In this document: one piece after another, positions 56,576-64,000 of the stretch
Position numbering within the stretch: the first letter of the stretch is position 1
Layout: every line of letters begins with the position of its first letter
NCBI GenBank assembly: GCA_038503035.1
Contig: JAVSML010000999.1
Span: 248,001-312,000, forward strand
Source: Crocodylus rhombifer
Taxonomy: Eukaryota; Chordata; Crocodylia; Crocodylidae
Direction: 5' to 3'
DNA length: 64,000 nucleotides
Notes under the pieces: generated by a model
Databases searched by the model: none
What the model was told of the DNA's origin: nothing
Seen by the model: only the letters and a program-made list of their open reading frames with translations
Translations under genes and position numbers: made by a program

Positions 56576-57053
56576 CCCAGACAGTCAAAAAAGCCTGTGG
56601 ATGAATCAGTTCAATTTTCGCAGGTTAGTTCAAGCTGCATAGGTTGAACTGATAAGCAAGTGAACAGACATACACTTTTGATTCCGGAAATGCAACCACA
56701 TGCCTGCAGTGGTTCAGGCCAGAAGCTGGGAGGTGCTGGAGCCCACCCCCCTGATCAGGTGGAGCAGACAGCCTGGGCTAAGGCTAGCCTGCCCACCCTG
56801 CAAAGGGTTTTTTTTGGGAGGGGGATGTGCAAGGCATTCTGGGATGCTGGGGGACTGTGAATTAATTTGAAGCTGGAAGAGATCTGGTACAAAAGTTCAA
56901 TAAACTGATTTAACCTAAATCAGTTTAGTCTGATACTACATCCACCAGGTTTATCTCAAACTAGTTTCAGCCAATTTGAAAATTCTTTTGTGCTACAGAT
57001 TTGAACTAGTTTCTAATCACTTAGACTGGTTTATGTATAATTTCTATCCCTAG
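56576..57053 (+). mobile_element. CTAGGGACAGA-family element, copy 5
   Basis: The left end is decayed (CCCCAGACAGTCAAAAAAGCC), but TTTTGATTCCGGAAATGCA near 56676 and CTGCAGTGGTTCAGGCC follow as in the other copies. The right 150 bases carry AAACTAGTTT/AAACTGGTTT-type palindromes, ending ATTTCTATCCCTAG. The GC-rich core is shorter than in copy 1. There is no transposase frame. Confidence 0.65.
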
Positions 57054-57057
57054 CCAT

Positions 57058-58560
57058 AATGAAATTCTTACCATTCTTTTTCAGTTCACTTCATTTTAAG
57101 AACTGGAGATCTGAGAAAGTAGCAGGGGGTCAGTTCATTTCACCATTTCATATCTCAAATGTTGCAACTGAAGGTATCTTCGGCTATAATATCAGAAGTT
57201 AATTAATCTGAAGGTCTCATAGAACCTTTTCCCATGGTGAATAACAATAACAACAAGCTTTGATTTGCCGATGAAACCCAATTAGAAACTAAAAATAAAA
57301 GGCAATTATAAATCACATCTTTTTATCTATTTGAAGGAATTGATGTTTTCAGCCTAGTTAGGACAGGGTAAAGTTACACATTACCCTTAGACCATACTGA
57401 ATCTGTGGAATGGTATGCTGTATTACATTTAGAACATGCTCTGAGCAGTCAAGCCAAAAATACTGTTTTTCTTGCCTGCATAGTTCTTAGAGGCCTAGCC
57501 AGTGAGTATGGCTAGGAATCAGCGTGGTCAGAGGCTGGAAGTGATGTATCTTGGGATGCTGGAGGACTGAAAAGTGCTCATTTTATCTCAGTGGAGAAGA
57601 CAGAAGTTATCCTAACCCTATCTTAGGTACAACTCAGTCCTGAGTTAACCCTTGCTTGAAGCAGCATAAGTGAAATTCTGAGAGGGCACTTAGCATTAGT
57701 TAACAAGTTTAATGTGCAAACTCTTGTGCTTTAAATTCTCTTAGTATGGTCTAAGTATAACATGCAACTTCACCCTCACTGTAAATTTTGAATACCAAAC
57801 CATATGATCAGTGGTAGTCTTGCATAGTTTCCTTTTCATACCCTATATTTCCCCCCACCCTCTAACCAGAACACATACCTATTTCTCCAGGAAAACGTGT
57901 CCTGGAGTGTGAGTCCCAAATAACATAACAGTCCTAAAGGATCATACAAAACCTGTTCCTTATTCATCAAGTCCAGCTCTCAATAAGATTAATAGAATGG
58001 CTTCAACTAATTTTTGTGGAAACTGAATCAAACTTCCAAACAGTATATGCAGGGTCCATTTAATCCAGGAAACATAAGATAGCTGTTCCTGAAACAAAGA
58101 CTTTTCCCATTGCAAAATTCTTCCTTTTTAAAGGCTGCCTTCCTAAATGAAGACTGGCTAATATTTCATCCTTACAAGACATAAAGCACAATTCCCTTGG
58201 TGTGTAGCTGTTGTGGAGAGGTATGTAGGCCCCTTCACCCAGATATTCTAAAAACATCTAAACCTTTGTCATACTCCAGTTAACTTTTTCTGGATAGCAG
58301 ATGATTTAATATCATATTAGGAACCATTGTAGATAAAAATATTGAATAGAAGATTTGCTAAGTAAAGGAAAGTTGAAGACCAGCATTTGTGCTTGTGAAT
58401 GACAAAGCTTCATGACAGTTGCTATCATTATGAGAGTTTTAGCCTAAATGTTAACAAGACACCATGTGACAATAGATTGTTTTAAAATGTTTTTCTAGGC
58501 TTTTTTTCCAGGGGTACTAATTTTGTATTGCATTTCCATAATGCACATGTTCATGTATGC
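57058..58560. other. Mostly unique DNA, small repeat remnant
   Basis: CTTGGGATGCTGGAGGACTG near 57551 matches part of the CTAGGGACAGA-family core (GGGATGCTGGGGGACTG near 56843), suggesting another heavily truncated copy around 57480-57625. The rest has no recognised similarity. Confidence 0.4.
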
Positions 58561-58568
58561 TCTTCTTT

Positions 58569-59368
58569 TACTGTATTTACCCAAATCCAACAGAAATTGG
58601 GATTTTAGCCTCCCACACCTTCCAGTAATTAGATTATAGATTATAAATGATAAATTTGTTACAGTTTTCCATGTATAGAATCTAATTGGTGGAAGGTCAT
58701 CTTAAATTCATCTTCTCCCCCCACTCTACTGCAATGTCAGGGAAAACGGTGTCAGGGAGCAAGGGCCAGACTCTTGCCTCTTGCTTCCCTGTGCCTTGTC
58801 CCTTGTTCCTGATCCCCTCTGCTGCCTGCCTCCCACCATGCATCCCTACACCATGTGCCTCTCTACTTCCTGATCCTCTGTGCCTGTGCCTGCCTGCCAT
58901 GCCTGTGTCTGCCTTCCCCATTTCCTACTCCCCCTGTCACTTGCGCTCCATCACCTGCTCTTTCCTCTAACCTTCCTCCCCACCAATTGCCCCTCCTGCT
59001 ACCTTCTGTCCTGTGCCTGTCCCCTCCTACTCCCTTCCCATCCCACTTACCCTCTGCTCTAGATCTGCTTTTCCAAGCCCTGGCCTAGCCTCACCCCAGC
59101 CTGGCCAGGGAGAAGCAGTGGCTACTCCTGACCAAGTCTTTTCCTGCCCTCTCTCAAGCCATACTCTCCCTCCCCTGTCAAATGAGCCATTCTGGCTCAA
59201 AGCAGATGACAGCTCAGTTCTGGCTTCCACCCTAAGCCTGTGGCCAAAGCCAGAACTGAACCACTGCCTGCCCTATGCTAGTACCTGAATGCAACTGAAG
59301 GATCTCTCCCCCACATGTTGACTGGGGAAATAACCCATCTTATATTCAAATAACTAGGGTATTTTGCC
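58569..59368. mobile_element. Possible TIR element with pyrimidine-rich core
   Basis: The left end TACTGTATTTACCCAAATCC and the inverse of the right end (TAGTTATTTGAATATAAGATG) both approximate a GTATTTACTCGAATCTAAG-type terminus. The 58760-59280 core is strongly C/T-rich on the plus strand. No duplication or coding similarity was established; the short open frames there are compositional. Confidence 0.4.
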
Positions 59369-59369
59369 T

Positions 59370-61595
59370 TTGTTTTACATTTGTTTGCAAGGCCTCAGGT
59401 TATTCTAAGTGGCATACTGGAGTGACTTGGCTGTTAGGCTAAGAAAATTCAACCCATTCATACAAAAGAGGAAGACTGGGGCTGAAGTCCAACCCCATAT
59501 CTAGGTATAGGGTGGAAATTTGAAACATAGCGTCCCTTTTTCTGTTACTCATCACTTTGTGCTAGAGCCAGTGGATATGTCATATGAGATTATTATCTTT
59601 TCCTTTTGGTGATAAGAAGTGGAAGTTATATATACAAGTATAAATCAACAGTCTTAAAAGTTAAGTTCAGAATGAAATCAAATTAAGATTATTATGTATA
59701 CAATATTTTGGGATTTAGGCAGTTAGTCCATAACAATCAGCAATGTTGTCTTTTTTGCATATTCTCCAAATCAATGTATTTCTGTTGTCTGTTTTGCACT
59801 ATACTCTACATATCAGTATATTTCTGAATGTGAAATGGCAATATGGAGTACAAGGCACCACCTGGGTATGTAAGTGAGATGTGGCAATCATAGTCTACTG
59901 TGCCAACATTCTGTTGCTACTCAGAGCAAAACCAACAAAATGGTAGCTGCTGCTACTCCTGTGATTAATGTCCCATGTAAACTCCAGCTGTTGCTCATGT
60001 GGTTGGCCCCTGTTGCAGCCAAAATGAGTGTTTTACATACCCATCGAGGAAATGTTGCTTATAAATACCTCTTCATTTACAAATCCAGGCTGCATTGTGC
60101 AAACATGTCATGTGTGTCCCTAAAGGTGAGAAATGTCTTTTTTTTTAATTTATAAAAATAACTAGACCAGAGTAGGTCAAACGTTGGAGTTCGTATATAT
60201 TCTCCATGGCTATTTTCAATAAATACTATGGGCACTATTAAATACTAATAAACACTATGGGCACTATTTAGTACTAAATACACACTATTTAGTACTTCTA
60301 AAGGGAAGTACTAAATGACAGTACAGTAATAACAGGACCGTAGGGGCACATGTTGATGTACCCTGGGGGCACATAATGGGCATAGAGAGATGTAGTTTGG
60401 AGAATGGGAAAGAAATTTCCATTGTTCCAACTTCTATACTTGTTTCAAAGGACACCTATACAACTCGGTGGGGAAAGAGTCACATTACCACCACTGCACT
60501 AGAGTCATCAAAGGTTAAAATGAGGGCAGGGGTCCTGAGGCAGAATCCTTTTACGGGTACCCTTATATTTTTCTGTGCCATTAAAAGCTACGATATAGGC
60601 TCATAATAGTTTACAGATAAAAACAATTCAAACTGTAAAGTGTGAACAACTGGCATTCTGACACTGATCCAGATATAGTCTTTATAGTCTTTAGGTATAT
60701 AAAGTCATATTTATACACATTTTGGATTTGCATTTATTAGTAACAGAAATCAGGGATGGATTATATACCTCACATTATAACCCAAGATGTGGCTGCTCCA
60801 ATGTTTTTTTGCTAGATTAGCTATCTCTATTATAGTTGCCTCTAACAATAGATACACCAGCCACAGTTGGTCAGAAAGAGTTATCAACCAATAAGTAGAC
60901 ACATTGTACACCATCTTTGTACTTAGCTTTTATTTGAGTGTATGTTTGGTAGGGACAAATTGGTATTCTGAATGAATACATAAATAATCCATAGATATCT
61001 ATAGATATGTCAACCATGACCAGAAAATACTTTCTTTGCCAAAGCTGTGAAGTCCAACAAAGCATAAAGAAGTCCAACAACTACACATCTTCAAACCTCT
61101 TGAAATGCTCTAGGTAGACTCTCTCTGTTTTTTTTTATGCACAATGACTTTTGCTGCAGCAACAATCCTTTCCCTACAACTATTTTTAGCCTTGTCAGTA
61201 GTAAATTTGTTTTCATGGAGATTTTGATTTTAAGATACCTTAGTTTTCCTAAATATGAATTTACTATTGGTACTATTTGCAGGCCGGAGGCGGTAGGGCA
61301 TGGAATTCCTTTATATTATTGCTCATGATCAGAATCTCTAGGCATTACCAAAACACAGATAATAATATGAAAATTGAAGTGATCTTCCTATCAAAAAAAT
61401 AATATTTTTTGTTGCATTTGCTTTTGTCCTCTGTTCCTTTCTACAAATAGACCTTGGTTTCATATCTTCTTTTGTGACTAGCATTTGCAGATTCTCTAGG
61501 TGAAAGGGCAGAAATAATTTGTTATCTCAGTTGAAGCTCCTAGACAGTGTCTAAAAAGAATGCTATAAAACTTTGCATAGTTTATTTTGGAGAGA
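59370..61595. other. Unique AT-rich DNA, no gene seen
   Basis: It contains a short duplicated AATACTATGGGCACTATT-type segment at 60221-60270 and a hairpin at 60287-60316. No coding similarity was found. Confidence 0.5.
60287..60316. repeat. 12-bp perfect hairpin
   Basis: ATTTAGTACTTC at 60287-60298 is inverted at 60305-60316 with a 6-base loop. Confidence 0.85.
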
Positions 61596-61602
61596 CCTAG
61601 GG

Positions 61603-61849
61603 CAGGGGTTGTCAGCTTGTGGCATTCCACAAGTGGCACAGGCAGCCTGCTTGTGGCAAGTTGAAGAGAGTGAAGGACCACGGTCACAGATAGGGCAGGG
61701 CATTGAAAGCAGATCAGTCAGGGAGCACAGGGAGCAGGAAACAGTAAGCAGAGCAACAGATTGGGCAAATAAAAAGGAATGGAGTAACACCCTGGGAAGG
61801 TTCAGGGCTTACTTTGTGGCAAGCCTACTGAAAAGATTGGCCCTCACTG
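61603..61849. mobile_element. Small hAT-like MITE
   Basis: It starts CAGGGGTTGTCAGC and ends GATTGGCCCTCACTG, inverse hAT termini. The flanks share CTAGG within the expected 8 bases (ACCTAGGG and TTCTAGGT), a decayed duplication. There is no coding capacity. Confidence 0.6.
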
Positions 61850-61854
61850 TTCTA

Positions 61855-62990
61855 GGTCATGATCCTTCAACCATTTTGGTTCACTGGAGCATTGTCACTG
61901 ATTTAATGGGGTGCGGAATGAAAACCATAGTGTATCGTTGTTTTTTTTCAATACTTGATTTCCCTTAATTTGGATAGGAAAAAATCCTAGTTCAATTGCA
62001 AATGCCATTTTTGCGTTGCAGTACTGTGCACCTGAAAAGAAAAACCCAGAACTGTCAGTTTACTGCTTCTGTGTAGCAGGGGAGTATTTGTATTGTGTGA
62101 TAGTTCTGTCTTTAATACCATTTTAGTTCTCCTTTTATGATTCACTTCTTCGTTAGTCCATGACCTAAGCTCCTATATTTAAACATCTGGAACTATTATC
62201 TTTGCTTAAAAATGAAATGACAGGGTACTAGTTATGGTGTTGTTGAGAAAAACAGTGAAACAGATTTAGCTCAGAGGACAAGAGATTTCAGGGAGTGTTT
62301 GAAAGAACAGTCTAAGTGCTTGTCACTGCAGTGAAAACCTGAAAATAGGAAATGTACAAGAGATGAGTAATCCTGATAGTGTTTGCTGCTTAAATGTGCT
62401 AAGCATAACCCTAATTCATCACTGTCCCAATGATCTCACAGATTTATTGCGGTCACGTAAAAATGCATTTAAAGCATTGGTTTTCTCCTTTTGCTTTATC
62501 ATTATCTTTCTCATTTTTTTTCATGCTGAGTGTTAAAAATGCAGTGTCTGTGTGGGTGGGGATTTTAGGTGGAGATAAAATATTTTGCTTGATGTAATCT
62601 CCCAGCTACTTACTGCAATTATTCTTTAGGTTGTTTTCATCCATCCACAAATGCCTGAAAGTGCCATAGAATAACAAGAGAGGAAAATATTAATAACTGG
62701 AATGTTCCTCAGATCTAAAATATGAATGTAAATACATTTATTCTGACCTGGACTAAACATTTGAGGGGGGAAACCAAAATAAGTGTAGGAACTGAGAGGG
62801 GAAATACTTTACTTAGAAACAAATAAAAAGTTGAAAATGCTAATAATTAGAATATGAATATTTTTATTATTTTCTTGTATCTTTACATGCATAGAGCTAG
62901 AAAAATATTAATATTATTATTATACTGTTGTGCTTAGGAGTCATAAACACAGACCAGAATTCTACTGTGGGAGACTGTGAGGAAATTGCC
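61855..62990. other. Unique DNA, no gene seen
   Basis: No elements recognised. The 62390-62660 part is free of repeats, retains a GCGGTCACG motif and has long balanced runs, which would fit a conserved non-coding element, but that cannot be judged without alignment. Confidence 0.4.
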
Positions 62991-62995
62991 CCATA

Positions 62996-63446
62996 GGCTA
63001 TGTCCCAGTGTGCAGGGGCATGCACTTCCAGCAGAAAATTTGTGCTGCTGCTTTTTGCCACGGCTTACACCCCCAAACATGCACTTTGGTGAGAGACAGA
63101 TTGTCCCACTTCAGGCAAACTGCTCATGCCTGGCTCCACCCAGCTTCTGGCATGCTTGAGGATCTGGGGCACAAATGCAGGAGTGGAGATGCCCTGGCCA
63201 GCAGCCAGTGTCTCCCTGGAAGACTGACCCTTCTTGTCTTCTGTTGTATGCTCCTGTTGTGTGCACTGCACCACTTTTGTCACAGCCTTTTTTTTGCTAC
63301 TGAGATTTCCTGGTAGATAATTTTTGCCCTGCCTTGCAAATTTGCAGCATGTATCATGTTTTCATATTCCCCATGTGCAGTTTGTGGTGCTAAAAAGAGG
63401 TTTGCAGTGCCACAAACCACATATGCCTATATGTCTGGACATAGTC
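62996..63446. mobile_element. GGCTATGTCC-type inverted-repeat element
   Basis: It starts GGCTATGTCCCAG and ends GGACATAGTC, inverse termini with one change. The flanks read ATA on both sides (62993-62995 and 63447-63449), a possible 3-bp duplication of Harbinger type. The interior parallels 34017-34515. There is no coding capacity. Confidence 0.6.
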
Positions 63447-63449
63447 ATA

Positions 63450-63715
63450 AAGTTTGTAGTCTAATCTGTTGTTGTCTGGAGTGAGCCTAGTCTCTGTACT
63501 GAGCTGCTACTGTTTGGGAATGTTTTAGTCATCTAGAAGCATCTTCAGCAAGATATTTCTGTATTTTACAGCCAGTTTGAAAATTTAGGTGTGTATGACT
63601 GCCAAACTTTTAGCATCTGGAAAAATCCAGCTGCACTCACGTGACTGTGAACATACATTTTTGTTGTTGAGGTAGGTCTGGAAGAGAACCTCAGGACTAT
63701 GTTTTAGTTAAGATC
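63450..63715. other. Unique DNA, no gene seen
   Basis: A short interval between two elements, with no recognised features. Confidence 0.5.
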
Positions 63716-63719
63716 ATGA

Positions 63720-64000
63720 TTGGGTGTGCAAAATGAGCCGTATTCAATTTGGATTTGGCCCAAATCGGGGGAAAGTGATTTAATTAGTTGATTCGGATCA
63801 CTGTCCGGATTTGATTCATCCAAATCTTATTCTGAAGATTTTATGCTGATTCAAAGAATCAGTGATTCGGCCATAGGCAGAGCTTTAAATGTTGTTTCTA
63901 CATACCTTGAGGTACCAGATATGGCTTATGAATGCTGTGATGATGGGGTGGATGGAGCATCCCACAGGAGTGGGTGGGGGGGAGGGCCTGCATTCTTGGT
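63720..64000. mobile_element. Foldback hAT-type DNA transposon, copy 4 (cut by window end)
   Basis: The left terminus TTGGGTGTGCAAAATG is one change from copy 2 (TAGGGGTGTGC). The GATTCAG-rich arm follows, then GAGCTTTAAATGTTGTTTCTAC near 63880, a TACCTTGAGGTACCAG segment and GAATGCTGTGATG, as in copy 1. Orientation matches copy 2. The right half and its duplication lie beyond 64000. Confidence 0.8.

Noticed and set aside
58686..59288. Cluster of proline- and cysteine-rich open frames
   Set aside because: The region is a pyrimidine-rich low-complexity stretch; several overlapping frames are open at once for compositional reasons.
1..64000. Host exons, intact tRNA or rRNA genes, CRISPR arrays or bacterial-type operons
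   Set aside because: No frame outside LINEs shows a recognisable protein family, no intact tRNA cloverleaf was seen, and there are no regularly spaced direct repeats of CRISPR type. Small exons cannot be excluded by eye.

Overview
This window looks like non-coding DNA from a sauropsid vertebrate, most likely a crocodilian, with a turtle as the main alternative. The DNA is AT-rich, and no host exon could be recognised on either strand. The only convincing protein-coding similarity is reverse transcriptase of CR1-clade LINEs. Several CR1 generations lie beside many DNA-transposon copies, including hAT-type elements with 8-bp target-site duplications (TSDs), and two solo retroviral LTRs. Birds carry CR1 but few such DNA transposons, and mammals lack young CR1, which is the basis for the guess. 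It is an inference from repeat content, not a species match.

Layout. 1-9 kb: mostly unique AT-rich DNA with two small tandem arrays, a 740-bp foldback hAT element (1547-2286), a small hAT (5457-5622), a hAT interrupted by a second inverted-repeat element (5685-6757), and a solo LTR on the minus strand (7710-8492). 9.5-11.4 kb: a 5'-truncated CR1 on the minus strand with a 557-codon open frame. 11.4-16.5 kb: unique DNA, a tRNA-like SINE remnant, two back-to-back hairpins (14039-14160) and an old LINE. 20-24.4 kb: dinucleotide repeats, a CR1 3' fragment on the plus strand and an ancient LINE on the minus strand. 26-27.2 kb: a GC-rich duplicated block with two inverted repeats. 29-41 kb: more inverted-repeat elements, two further foldback hATs (34528-35098 and 39830-40929) and a CR1 fragment. 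44-50 kb: a small hAT, another inverted-repeat element and a second solo LTR (48767-49773). 51.9-55.7 kb: a densely nested block, with a hAT inside a hAT followed by a CR1 inside an inverted-repeat element. 56-64 kb: further decayed elements and a fourth foldback hAT cut by the window end.

How the parts work together. There is no operon or multi-gene system. Mobile parts depend on machinery elsewhere: the hAT-like elements have ends and TSDs but no visible transposase, the LTRs have no internal genes, and the CR1 copies are truncated or frameshifted. The most distinctive find is the foldback hAT family: four copies in 64 kb, in both orientations, three of them with perfect 8-bp TSDs, all with long self-complementary arms rich in a GATTCAG-type motif.
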